This document shows positions 37,001 to 44,633 of a stretch of 64,000 nucleotides of DNA, one piece after another (within the stretch, counting starts at the first letter, position 1; each line of letters begins with the position of its first letter). The notes beneath the pieces are model-generated. The model worked only from the letters and a program-made list of their open reading frames with translations. It was not told the origin of the DNA and searched no databases. Both the position numbers and the translations under genes were made by a program. Source of the stretch: Actinotalea caeni (GTDB lineage Bacteria; Actinomycetota; Actinomycetes; Actinomycetales; Beutenbergiaceae). The DNA is taken from assembly GCF_009733795.1 (NCBI RefSeq), contig NZ_WNXX01000002.1, positions 124,001-188,000 on the forward strand, given 5' to 3'.

Positions 37001-37346
37001 CGCCGCCGAACACCGGCACGTGACCGCAGCCCGCCTCCTCCAGCGACTCCAGCAGGTGCGTGAAGTACTCGACGTGCCCGCCCTGGTAGGAGGAGATCGC
37101 CACCGCCTGCGCGTCCTCGTCGGCGACCGCGCGCACCACCTCCGCGACCGAGCGGTCGTGGCCCAGGTGGATCACCTCGCAGCCCTGCTGCTGCAAGATG
37201 CGCCGGATGATCGTGATCGCGGCGTCGTGGCCGTCGAACAGGCTCGCGGCGGTGACCACCCGCACCGGGTGGACCGGCTCGTGCAGCGGCGCAGGTCCCT
37301 CGGCCGCGCCGGCGTCGACGTCGTCGTCGAGATCGGCGGCGGTCAT
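34095..37346 (-). CDS. icmF: Fused isobutyryl-CoA mutase IcmF
   Basis: 1083 residues. Order of domains: B12-binding domain (about 25-160) with the base-off His motif SLFDGHDAAI; MeaI-type G-protein chaperone (about 205-450) with P-loop GTGGAGKSS, VVVETPGIGQGDADVV and NKYDRAG; a linker; and the acyl-CoA mutase barrel (about 560-1083) with STSVSMTINGPAPTILAM and FNDIRTTLQAL. It rearranges isobutyryl-CoA to n-butyryl-CoA, or a related branched acyl-CoA. The cofactor would come from the adjacent B12 uptake operon and PduO. A GNAT gene sits three bases upstream. Confidence 0.95.
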   Translation of the reverse strand: MTAADLDDDVDAGAAEGPAPLHEPVHPVRVVTAASLFDGHDAAITIIRRILQQQGCEVIHLGHDRSVAEVVRAVADEDAQAVAISSYQGGHVEYFTHLLESLEEAGCGHVPVFGGGGGVIVADEIALLESRGVAKIFSPEDGQRLGLPGMVNVVVQAGDVDPATTPEPVTSLERLLAGDRRALARTITALEVDALAEPLVEQLRSRAAARPVPVLGVTGTGGAGKSSLTDELLRRLRLDLGDAVRVVVLAVDPSRRRGGALLGDRIRMNAIDADSVFFRSLATRTPGSGLPERLDDVIAAAKAWGAGLVVVETPGIGQGDADVVDHVDVPVYVMTPEFGAAMQLEKIDMIDLAHAVVVNKYDRAGAPDALRHVRRQVARSRQAWTTPHEELPVFGTVASRFNDDGVTGLWTFLREELEGHGLDTSGARLGEAGTRVSTQVSPLIPAARVQHLAETAATVRAYHRRTAEQAEAVRRAQHLRGARALLRAHDAEPAADALAEVADAVSRDVEPWARELLEAWPERAAQAAAAEPGVSLAGTRVPRTALPRLHDDGDLLTWLRGENLPGSFPFTAGVFARRRTDEHPARMFAGEGDPARTNRRFHLLAEGQPATRLSTAFDSVTLYGHDPAERPDVYGKVGNSGVSVATLDDMKALYAGFDLCAPSTSVSMTINGPAPTILAMFLTTAIDQQLERFEAEHGRPPSAEEAAQVRADALRRVRGTVQADILKEDQGQNTCIFSTDFSLGVMADIQEWFVEHEVRNFYSVSISGYHIAEAGANPISQLAFTLANGFTYVEAYLARGMAIDDFAPNLSFFFSNGMDPEYAVLGRVARRIWAIAMKERYGAGERSQRLKYHIQTSGRSLHAQEIAFNDIRTTLQALIALYDSANSLHTNAYDEAITTPTEESVRRALAIQMIIGSEWGLSLNENPNQGSFVLRELTDLVEEAVLAELEQISARGGVLGAMETGYQRGRIQDESMVYEMRKHDGSLPIIGVNTFRAPQGEEHDAPVELRRSSEEEKQGQVRRLREFHARHADEAPAALERLRQAALAGENVFDVLMDTVRVASLGQITQTLFDVGGRYRRNV

Positions 37347-37349
37347 CGG

Positions 37350-37850
37350 TCAGCCGAGCCGCAGGATGATGTCGTCGAGCATCCTCGCGCGCATCGCGTC
37401 GTAGCCGGTGTCCTGCCCCACGAGCTTGAACCCGTTGCGCTTGAGCACGACCAGCGAGGCCTCGTTGCTGCGGTGCTGACGGGCGAAGATCGGCCGCTCG
37501 GTCACGACCTCGGACAGGAACCGGCGCAGCGCGTTGGTGCCGATGCCGCGGCCCCAGTACTCGCGGTCGATCCAGTAGCGCACGTAGGGGCGGCCCTCGT
37601 CCTCGTACTTCTCGATGTGCCCCAGCACGCCGTGCTCGGGGTCGTCGGCGAGGGCGATCGTGCGCGTGACGGCGGTGGGGGAGCGGCGCAGCCTCGCCCA
37701 GTAGGCGTCGAACGCCTGCGGGTCGCTGCCGTCCTCCACCGACGACGACGCCATCGCCTGCGCCCGCGGGTCCTGCAGGTAGGAGTAGAACGCGTGGAGG
37801 TCGGCGTCCTCGACCTCCCGGAGCACGAAGTCCACGGCGGCGTCGCTCAT
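37350..37850 (-). CDS. GNAT family N-acetyltransferase (RimJ/RimL-like)
   Basis: 166 residues from ATG 37850, with GAGG four bases upstream; GTG 37853 is an alternative. The acetyl-CoA-binding region VRYWIDREYWGRGIGTNALRRFL and the later EASLVVLKRNGFKLVG follow the GNAT_3 pattern. Ends three bases before icmF on the same strand, so they are likely co-transcribed. The substrate is unknown. Confidence 0.85.
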   Translation of the reverse strand: MSDAAVDFVLREVEDADLHAFYSYLQDPRAQAMASSSVEDGSDPQAFDAYWARLRRSPTAVTRTIALADDPEHGVLGHIEKYEDEGRPYVRYWIDREYWGRGIGTNALRRFLSEVVTERPIFARQHRSNEASLVVLKRNGFKLVGQDTGYDAMRARMLDDIILRLG

Positions 37851-37972
37851 CACACCTCACCCTGTGTCGGGGACGACCGGTCGTGTGCATCGTAGGCCGG
37901 GACCGGCCGGGCCGGGCCGGGAACCGGCTCGCCGCGGCCCGCGGCGGTGCCGCGGCCCACCCCCGTGACGCT

Positions 37973-38009
37973 GCGTGGCGACGGCCCCGGGCTCGGGCCG
38001 TCGCCACGC
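37973..38009 (-). terminator. Strong hairpin downstream of the PadR-linked exporter operon
   Basis: A perfect 15-base stem (37973-37987 with 37995-38009) with a seven-base loop, placed about 70 bases after the permease stop on the minus strand and ahead of the GNAT gene. The rest of the 224-base gap is low-complexity GC-rich sequence (repeated GGCCGG). Confidence 0.8.
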
Positions 38010-38077
38010 GTTCGCCCAGGTCACGGCGCCGCCCGACGGCGTCGGGCACCGGGTGCGCGACGCCGTCCGGGCGCGTC

Positions 38078-38857
38078 TCAGACCGACTTCTGCCGTGCGC
38101 GGAACGCCCGCGTGGCGACCCACGCCATGACGACGGTGGCGGCCGCCAGCAGCGCCGCGGGACCCCAGATCTCCGACGCCGGGGCGGACCCGTCGAGCGC
38201 GGCGCGGCCCAGCCGGACCGCCCAGTCGAACGGGTTGTACCGGGCGACCTCCGCCACCCAGGCCGGCGACAGCCGCGGGTCCATGATCGCCGAGCTGAGG
38301 AACATTAGCGGCAGCGTGATCATCTGCGACAGCCCGATGAGCGCCTCCTGCTGCCCGGTGAGCAGCGCGAACGCGTTCGACAGCGCCGAGAAGATCGCCG
38401 TCAGCAGGACCACCCCGAGCAGGAGCAGCCCCACGCCGCCCAGGCCGCCGTCGAACCGCGCGCCGCACAGCCAGGCGACGCCGAGCACGACGAGCGCCTG
38501 CGCCAGCGCGATCACCGCCTGGCAGGCCATCGAGGCCACCATGAGGGCGCCGCGGGACGTCGGCGACGCCAGGAAGCGGTCCATGACGCCGCGCTCCATG
38601 TCCTGCACGAACGTGGTGCCCGCCCACGCGGCCCCGAACATCGCCGTCATCATGACGATGCCCGGCGTGATGAACTCCAGGTAGGTGCCGTCCGAGCCGA
38701 AGCCCGGGATCTCGACGACGGAGCGGAACAACGCCCCGAACAGCAGCAGCCACAGCATCGGCTGCACCAGGTTCATCACCATGAACACCGGCACCCGCGA
38801 GACCGAGCGCAGGGCGCGCGCGGTCAGCAGGGCGGTGTGCTGGGTCGCGGTCCTCAT
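38078..38857 (-). CDS. ABC-2 type exporter permease
   Basis: 259 residues, six membrane spans. Marks: QPMLWLLLFGALFRSVV, ERGVMDRFLASPTSRGALM and LPLMFLSSAIMDPRLSPAWVAEVARYNPFDWAV (the ABC-2 C-terminal signature region). Starts four bases inside the end of the ATPase gene. It forms a drug or lipid exporter with that ATPase and is probably controlled by the upstream PadR. Confidence 0.9.
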   Translation of the reverse strand: MRTATQHTALLTARALRSVSRVPVFMVMNLVQPMLWLLLFGALFRSVVEIPGFGSDGTYLEFITPGIVMMTAMFGAAWAGTTFVQDMERGVMDRFLASPTSRGALMVASMACQAVIALAQALVVLGVAWLCGARFDGGLGGVGLLLLGVVLLTAIFSALSNAFALLTGQQEALIGLSQMITLPLMFLSSAIMDPRLSPAWVAEVARYNPFDWAVRLGRAALDGSAPASEIWGPAALLAAATVVMAWVATRAFRARQKSV

Positions 38858-39855
38858 GCCGCCACCTCCTCGGTCTCCGCGGCCGCGCCCGCCTCGAAGG
38901 CGCGCCCGGTGATGCTCAGGTAGACGTCGTCGAGGCTCGGTCGGGCGAGCGTCGCGCTCGCGACCCCGACGTCGGCGGCGTCGAGCGCCGCCAGCAGCGC
39001 GGGCAGCACGACCGCCGAGGAGGCGGAGGTGCGAGCCCGCACGGTGCGGCCGTCGGTCGTCACCTCGCGCAGCCCCGTGACGCGCGAGGCGACCTCGCCG
39101 GCACGGGCCGTGGCGCCGTCGTCGGCGACCTCCACCACGACGGTGTCGCCGCGCAGGGCGTCCTTGAGGTCCGACGGCGCGCCACCGGCGACCACGCGCC
39201 CGTGGTCGACGATCACCAGGTGCGCCGCGAGCCGGTCGGCCTCCTCGAGGTAGTGCGTGGTCAGCACGACGGTCATCCGCTCCTCGTGCGTCATCCGCTC
39301 GATCTCCGCCCACATCTCGGCCCGCGCGTGCGGGTCGAGACCGGTGGTCGGCTCGTCGAGGAACAGCACCTCGGGCCGGTGCGCCAGCCCGACGGCGACG
39401 TCCAGCTTGCGCGCCATGCCGCCCGAGTAGGTCCGCACGAGGCGGTCGGCGGCGGCGCCGAGGTCGAACCGCTCCAGCAGCTCGTCGGCGCGGGCACGGG
39501 CCGCGCGCGCACCCAGGCCCTGCAGCCGGCCCGCGAGCACGAGGTTCTCGCGCCCGGTGTCCATCGGGTCGGTCACCGGCCGCTGCGCGACGTAGCCGAT
39601 GCGGCGCCGGACCTCGGCGGGCCGGGCGACGACGTCCACGCCCGCGACCCGCGCGGAGCCGGCGTCGGGACGGGTGAGGGTGGTGAGGATCTTCAGCGTC
39701 GTCGACTTGCCGGCGCCGTTCGGGCCGAGCAGCCCGAGGACGGCGCCGGACGGGGCGTCGAACGACACGCCGTCGAGCGCGCGGACCGGCGGGCGGCCGC
39801 GCACGGCGTAGGTCTTCACGAGGTCCTGGACCTCGATCGCAGATGGTGCGGTCAT
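38854..39855 (-). CDS. ABC transporter ATP-binding protein (DrrA-like)
   Basis: 333 residues from ATG 39855, chosen for the GGAGGAACCC just before it; the frame stays open further upstream. Walker A GPNGAGKST, Q-loop YVAQRPVTDPMDTGREN, signature YSGGMARK, Walker B VLFLDEPTTGLDP and H-loop LTTHYLEEADRL, followed by the C-terminal domain of DrrA-type exporters. It is a parallel to the exporter at 5.7-7.4 kb but carries a normal H-loop His. Confidence 0.92.
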   Translation of the reverse strand: MTAPSAIEVQDLVKTYAVRGRPPVRALDGVSFDAPSGAVLGLLGPNGAGKSTTLKILTTLTRPDAGSARVAGVDVVARPAEVRRRIGYVAQRPVTDPMDTGRENLVLAGRLQGLGARAARARADELLERFDLGAAADRLVRTYSGGMARKLDVAVGLAHRPEVLFLDEPTTGLDPHARAEMWAEIERMTHEERMTVVLTTHYLEEADRLAAHLVIVDHGRVVAGGAPSDLKDALRGDTVVVEVADDGATARAGEVASRVTGLREVTTDGRTVRARTSASSAVVLPALLAALDAADVGVASATLARPSLDDVYLSITGRAFEAGAAAETEEVAA

Positions 39856-39967
39856 GGGTTCCTCCGATAGGTCGGAGTCGCCCCGAGGTGCCCACGGGCG
39901 GCGCGTAGCATGGCGCTGCCCGGACTGTTGGCTGACAGGGTTCCTCAGGGAACGACTCGGGTTCAGG

Positions 39968-39995
39968 CGGCCCGGATGTTGGCGCATCCGGGCCG
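39968..39995 (-). terminator. Hairpin between padR and the exporter genes
   Basis: A perfect 11-base stem (39968-39978 with 39985-39995) and six-base loop in the 171-base space after the padR stop. It may end or attenuate the padR transcript, letting the exporter have its own promoter. Confidence 0.6.
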
Positions 39996-40026
39996 TCGCT
40001 CGTGCCAGGGGCACAGGGTCACGCGG

Positions 40027-40722
40027 TCACGTCGGTGCGCCACCTCCTCCCTCGACGGTGCCGCCGCGGAACGGCGCGGGAAGCGCCTCGCGCACGGCCG
40101 CCTCGATCTCCTCGGGGTCGGCGCCGGCCAGCCGGCGGCGGTGCATCTCCTGCCACATCGCCTGGCCGCCGACCTCGTCGCGCTCGAGCCGCTCGACGAG
40201 CGTGCGCACCCAGGCGAGCTCGGCGGCCAGCATCGCGACGCGGTAGTCGGACTCGACCGAGAAGACCTCCGGCAGGCCGAGGTCGGTCACCTGCGCGAGC
40301 TCGCCGCGCCGCCGCTCCACCTCGGCCTCGAGAGCCGAGATGCGGGCGCGCAGCAGGTCGGTGACCTCCTCGGGGGAGAGCATGCCGATGAGCGACAGGC
40401 CGGCCTCGATGTCGGGGTACTCCTTGGTGGGCACCGCGAGGATCTCGCGCAGCCACCGCTCCGCCTCGGCACGGCCGGCATCGGTGATCTCGTAGACCTG
40501 GCGCTCGGGGCGGTTGCCCTCGCGCTCGGCGCGCGCCTCGGCGATCAGGCCGTTCTTCTCGAGCGACTTGATGATCGAGTACAGCGACCCGAAGTTGAGC
40601 CGGATCGAGTCCTCCTTGCCGCGCTCGCGCAGCGTGGTGGTGATCTCGTACGGGTACATCGGCCGCTCGTACAGGCACGACAGCACGGCCAGCGCCAGCG
40701 GGTTGGTCGGGCGTCGTGCCAC
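40027..40722 (-). CDS. PadR family transcriptional regulator
   Basis: 231 residues, GTG start with AGGAGGAGAC upstream. N-terminal winged helix in the PadR pattern (LAVLSCLYERPMYPYEITTTLRERG, NFGSLYSIIKSLEKNGLI, RQVYEITDAGRAEAERWL), then a C-terminal helical dimerisation domain rich in Glu and Arg (about residues 115-200). PadR proteins often repress drug exporters, and the ABC-2 genes follow on the same strand. Confidence 0.92.
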   Translation of the reverse strand: MARRPTNPLALAVLSCLYERPMYPYEITTTLRERGKEDSIRLNFGSLYSIIKSLEKNGLIAEARAEREGNRPERQVYEITDAGRAEAERWLREILAVPTKEYPDIEAGLSLIGMLSPEEVTDLLRARISALEAEVERRRGELAQVTDLGLPEVFSVESDYRVAMLAAELAWVRTLVERLERDEVGGQAMWQEMHRRRLAGADPEEIEAAVREALPAPFRGGTVEGGGGAPT

Positions 40723-40757
40723 GTCTCCTCCTGTGCTCGATCTCGATTACTTGATCC

Positions 40758-40785
40758 AGAGTACTCGGAACGGAGTGCTTGTCAA
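40758..40785 (-). promoter_or_regulatory. padR promoter with an inverted repeat filling the spacer
   Basis: Minus strand -35 TTGACA (40785-40780) and -10 TACTCT (40763-40758) are 16 bases apart. The dyad AGYACTC-N6-GAGTRCT (40760-40779) fills the spacer and enters the -10, so a bound dimer would exclude RNA polymerase. This indicates autoregulation by PadR. Confidence 0.75.
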
Positions 40786-40835
40786 GAGGCGATCGGCTGT
40801 CCTGTCCAGCCCTCTGCGGGCACGACCCTCCTGCG

Positions 40836-41091
40836 CCGAGTTCGTGCCCTCGTGCCGAGTTCGTGCCGTGCCCGGCACCAACTCGGGAGGACGGCACGAA
40901 CTCGGGAGGACGGCACGAGCTGGGCAGGGGTGCTCGTGCACGGCGGCGAGCCGCAGCCCTGCGCGCAACGCCCGCCACCGCCCCGCGGTCGACCGTTCCG
41001 CCGGGCAGGAACCCTCCTGCGCCGACGTCGTGCGTTCGTGCCGAGGTCGTGCCGTGCCCGGCACGAAGTCGGGAGGACGGCACGAAGTCGG
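40836..41091. repeat. Two modules of a 19-bp palindromic repeat
   Basis: Module 1: CCGAGTTCGTGCC at 40836 and 40855, then its inverse GGCACSAACTCGG at 40874 and 40893 and a degraded copy at 40912; all steps are 19 bases. Module 2: CCGACGTCGTGCG at 41022 and CCGAGGTCGTGCC at 41041, then GGCACGAAGTCGG at 41060 and 41079, again every 19 bases. Module 1 mostly carries AACTCGG and module 2 AAGTCGG. The modules lie in the 420-base gap between padR and ackA; the rest holds nothing I recognise. Confidence 0.9.
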
Positions 41092-41142
41092 AAGGGTGCG
41101 GTGGACCGCACGGGCCCGGCGGCCCGGCGGCCCGCGGGGCTC

Positions 41143-42339
41143 TCAGCCGCCGATGACCTCGATCGACTGGCGGGCGATCTCGAGCTCCTCGTTCGTGGGG
41201 ACGACGAGGACGCGCACCCGGCTGCCCGGCGTCGCGATGTCGCGCGCCTCACGGGAGCGAGCCTCGTTGGCGGCGTCGTCGAGCTCGATCCCGAGCACGT
41301 CCAGACCGGCGAGCGCGCCGGCGCGGACCTCGGGCGAGTTCTCGCCGATGCCGGCGGTGAACACGATCGCGTCGACGCGGCCGAGCGCGGCCGTGTAGGC
41401 GCCGACGTACTTGCGCAGCCGGTAGCAGTAGATCTCGAGCGCGAGCGAGGCGGCCTCGTCACCGGCCTGCGCGGCCTCGACGAGGTCGCGCATGTCCTGC
41501 CGCCCGGACAGACCGAGCACGCCGGACCGCTTGTTGAGCAGGTCGTCGATCTCGTCGGTGCTCATGCCCGCGGTGCGGGACAGGTGGAACACGACCGCCG
41601 GGTCGATGTCGCCGCTGCGGGTGCCCATGACCAGGCCCTCCAGCGGCGTCAGGCCCATCGAGGTGTCGACCGAGATGCCGCCCCGCACCGCGCACGCCGA
41701 CGCCCCGTTGCCCAGGTGCATGACGATGACGTTGACGTCCTCGGGCGCCTTCCCGAGCATGCGCGCCGCCTCGCGCGAGACGTAGGCGTGGGAGGTGCCG
41801 TGGAAGCCGTAGCGGCGGATGCGGTGCTGCTCGGCCACCTCCCGGTCGATCGCGTAGGTGTGCGCCACCTCGGGCATCGTCAGGTGGAACGCGGTGTCGA
41901 ACACCGCGACGTGCGGCAGGTCGGGGAACTGCTCGCGCGCCACCCGGATGCCGGCCGCGTTCGCAGGGTTGTGCAGGGGTGCGAGGTCGGAGAGCTCCTC
42001 GATGATCGCGAGCGCATCGTCGTCGATCTCGACCGAGTGCCCGAACCGCGCCCCGCCCTGCACCACGCGGTGCCCGACGGCGACCAGCCCGACGGCGTCG
42101 AGGTCCGGCCCGTGCTCGGCGAACGCCGCGGTCATGGCGGCCATCGCGGCGCCGTGGTCGGGGACGTCGACGTCGCTGCGGTGCGCCTCGCCGTCGACCG
42201 TGTGCGTGATCCGGCCGCCGCCCGCGCCGCCGATGCGCTCGACGAGCCCGACGGCGAGCGCGGTTCCGTCGGCGGCGTCGATCACCTGGTACTTGAGCGA
42301 GGAGGAGCCGGAGTTGACGACCAGCACGCGCCCGCTCAC
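41143..42339 (-). CDS. ackA: Acetate kinase
   Basis: 398 residues, GTG 42339 overlapping the pta stop (GTGA). Interconverts acetyl phosphate plus ADP and acetate plus ATP. Signatures: VLVVNSGSSSLKYQV at the N-terminus, RRYGFHGTSHAYVS, MHLGNGASACAV, DTSMGLTPLEGLVMGTRSGDIDP and FTAGIGENSPEVR. Last gene of a pta-ackA pair, with phosphoketolase just upstream on the same strand. Confidence 0.96.
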   Translation of the reverse strand: MSGRVLVVNSGSSSLKYQVIDAADGTALAVGLVERIGGAGGGRITHTVDGEAHRSDVDVPDHGAAMAAMTAAFAEHGPDLDAVGLVAVGHRVVQGGARFGHSVEIDDDALAIIEELSDLAPLHNPANAAGIRVAREQFPDLPHVAVFDTAFHLTMPEVAHTYAIDREVAEQHRIRRYGFHGTSHAYVSREAARMLGKAPEDVNVIVMHLGNGASACAVRGGISVDTSMGLTPLEGLVMGTRSGDIDPAVVFHLSRTAGMSTDEIDDLLNKRSGVLGLSGRQDMRDLVEAAQAGDEAASLALEIYCYRLRKYVGAYTAALGRVDAIVFTAGIGENSPEVRAGALAGLDVLGIELDDAANEARSREARDIATPGSRVRVLVVPTNEELEIARQSIEVIGG

Positions 42340-44414
42340 GCCGACGCCTCCTGCCCCGCGACGGCCTGCGCCTGGATCGCGGTGATCGCGACCGTGTTGA
42401 CGATGTCCTGCACGAGCGCTCCCCGGGAGAGGTCGTTGACGGGTCGGCGCAGGCCCTGCAGCACCGGGCCGACGGCGACCGCCCCCGCCGAGCGCTGCAC
42501 CGCCTTGTAGGTGTTGTTGCCGGTGTTGAGGTCGGGGAAGACCAGCACGGTCGCGCGGCCGGCGACCTCCGAGTCCGGCATCTTGGTCGCCGCGACCGAG
42601 GCGTCGACGGCGGCGTCGTACTGGATCGGGCCCTCGACGACGAGCTCGGGTGCGCGCTCGCGCACGAGCTCGGTCGCGGTGCGGACCTTGTCGACGTCGG
42701 CGCCCGAGCCGGACTCGCCCGTCGAGTACGACAGCATCGCGACCCGCGGCGAGACCCCGAACTGCGCGGCGGTGGCGGCCGAGGAGATCGCGATGTCGGC
42801 GAGCTGCTCCGCCGTCGGGTCGGGGTTGACCGCGCAGTCGCCGTAGACGAGCACCCGGTCCTCGAGGCACATGAAGAACACCGAGGACACGATCGAGACG
42901 CCCTCGACGGTCTTGATGATCTCGAAGGCCGGCTTGATCGTGTGCGCGGTCGTGTGCTGGGCGCCGGAGACCATGCCGTCGGCGAGCCCCAGGTGCACCA
43001 TGAGGGTGCCGAAGTAGGAGACGTCGACGACGATCTCGCGCGCCCGGTCCACCGTCATGCCCTTGTGCGCGCGGAGCTCGGCGTAGGTGGTCGCGAAGCG
43101 GTCGCGCAGCTCGGGGTCGGTGGGGGAGACGACGCTCGCGCCGGACAGGTCGAGGCCCAGCTCGCTGCCGCGCGCCCGGATCGCCGCCTCGTCGCCGAGG
43201 ATCGTGAGGTCGGCGACGTCGCGGGCGAGCAGCGTGCTGGCCGCTCGGAGGATGCGGTCGTCGCCGCCCTCGGGCAGCACGACGTGCTTGCGGTCGGCGC
43301 GCGCCCGCTCGATGAGGTCGTACTCGAACATCAGCGGCGTGACGACCTCCGAGCGCGGCAGGTCGACCGCCTTGAGCAGGGCCGCGCCGTCGACGTGGGT
43401 GGTGAAGGTGGCGCGCGCGGTGTCGAGCTTGCGCTGCGAGCCGGTCGAGAGCAGCCCGCGGGTCTCGGCGACCCGGCGCGTGGTCTCGAAGGTGCCGAGC
43501 GTCGTCGCGACCATCGGCAGCCGCTGCGGCAGCCCCGCGACGAGCCGGGACACCTGCTCCGAGGGCAGGAAGCCGCCGTTGAGGATCATCCCTGCGAGTG
43601 AGGGGAAGTTGTCCGAGGCGTGCGCCGCGACCATCGCGAGCACGACCTCGGAGCGGTCGCCCGGCACGATGACGACACCGCCGTCGACCAGCCGGTCGAG
43701 GATGTGGTCCATCGTCATGCCGCCGACGATCAGCGCCTCGGCCTCGCGGTCGAGCAGCTCCTCGTCGCCGGCCACGAGGCGGCCCTCGACGGCGGCCATG
43801 AGGTCGGCGACCGTCGGGGCCGACAGCAGCGGCACGTCGGGCATCACCCACGTGGGGACCGGCTCGTCGGCGAGCGCCGTGCGGACCTGGTCGATCTTCT
43901 CGGGGTCCGCCCGGTTGGCGACGACGGCGACGACCTCGGTGTGGCCGGCGGCGAGCTCGGCCTTGGCGACGTCGACCATCTGCCGCACGTCGTCGGCGTC
44001 GCGGTGCAGGGCCGAGACCACCAGCACGACGGCGGAGCCCAGGTTGGCCGCGATCCGCGCGTTGTAAGCGAGCTCGGTGGGCCCGGCGACGTCGGTGTAG
44101 TCCGACCCGACGATCACCACGACGTCGCACAGCCCCTCCATCTGCCGGTAGCGGCGGATGATCTCGGCCAGCGCGGCGTCCGGGTCGGCGTGCACGTCGT
44201 CGTAGGTGACGCCGATGCACTGCTCGTAGTCGAGGTCGACGCCGTCGTGGCGCAGCAGCAGCTCGAGGACCGAGTCCGGCCCCTCGTCCGCCCGGGCGAT
44301 CGGGCGGAACACGCCCACCCGCACCTGCGCCGAGAACAGCTCGAGCAGCCCGAGCGCGATCGACGACTTGCCGGTGTGTCCCTCGGGGGAGGTGACGTAG
44401 ACGCTGCGTGCCAT
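42336..44414 (-). CDS. pta: Phosphate acetyltransferase
   Basis: 692 residues from ATG 44414; the frame continues upstream but the similarity starts at MARSVYVTSPEGHTGKSS. Three parts: an N-terminal BioD-like P-loop domain (EGHTGKSS, residues about 10-200), a DRTGG domain (about 210-320), and the catalytic PTA_PTB domain (about 370-690) with VLPEGGDDRIL, ADGMVSGAQHTTAHT and PDLNTGNNTYKAVQR. Interconverts acetyl-CoA and acetyl phosphate. This is the long enterobacterial-type enzyme. Confidence 0.95.
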   Translation of the reverse strand: MARSVYVTSPEGHTGKSSIALGLLELFSAQVRVGVFRPIARADEGPDSVLELLLRHDGVDLDYEQCIGVTYDDVHADPDAALAEIIRRYRQMEGLCDVVVIVGSDYTDVAGPTELAYNARIAANLGSAVVLVVSALHRDADDVRQMVDVAKAELAAGHTEVVAVVANRADPEKIDQVRTALADEPVPTWVMPDVPLLSAPTVADLMAAVEGRLVAGDEELLDREAEALIVGGMTMDHILDRLVDGGVVIVPGDRSEVVLAMVAAHASDNFPSLAGMILNGGFLPSEQVSRLVAGLPQRLPMVATTLGTFETTRRVAETRGLLSTGSQRKLDTARATFTTHVDGAALLKAVDLPRSEVVTPLMFEYDLIERARADRKHVVLPEGGDDRILRAASTLLARDVADLTILGDEAAIRARGSELGLDLSGASVVSPTDPELRDRFATTYAELRAHKGMTVDRAREIVVDVSYFGTLMVHLGLADGMVSGAQHTTAHTIKPAFEIIKTVEGVSIVSSVFFMCLEDRVLVYGDCAVNPDPTAEQLADIAISSAATAAQFGVSPRVAMLSYSTGESGSGADVDKVRTATELVRERAPELVVEGPIQYDAAVDASVAATKMPDSEVAGRATVLVFPDLNTGNNTYKAVQRSAGAVAVGPVLQGLRRPVNDLSRGALVQDIVNTVAITAIQAQAVAGQEASA

Positions 44415-44633
44415 GGCGCGGCTCCTGCTGGTCGGGGGCTGGGCGGGATGCGCTCCCGCGTGCGATTCTGCCCTCTCCACGCACGGCCGGGCGCCCGGCG
44501 GGGCGGCTCCAGCCCGGCCGCCCGGCGTCGCGGCGCCGTCACCGCTCGGGGTCGGATCGGCGGCAAGGGACCAACGGCCCGGCAGCGACGTGACCGTCGT
44601 CTCGCCCGGCCGCCGACCGGTCCTCGATCCCGC

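Noticed and set aside
44415-44633. A possible small gene between pta and xfp
   Set aside because: Open frames here are short, Arg/Pro-rich and lack ribosome sites. The stretch is best read as the pta promoter region (AGGAGCC before pta; CAGAAT at 44465-44470 as a possible -10).
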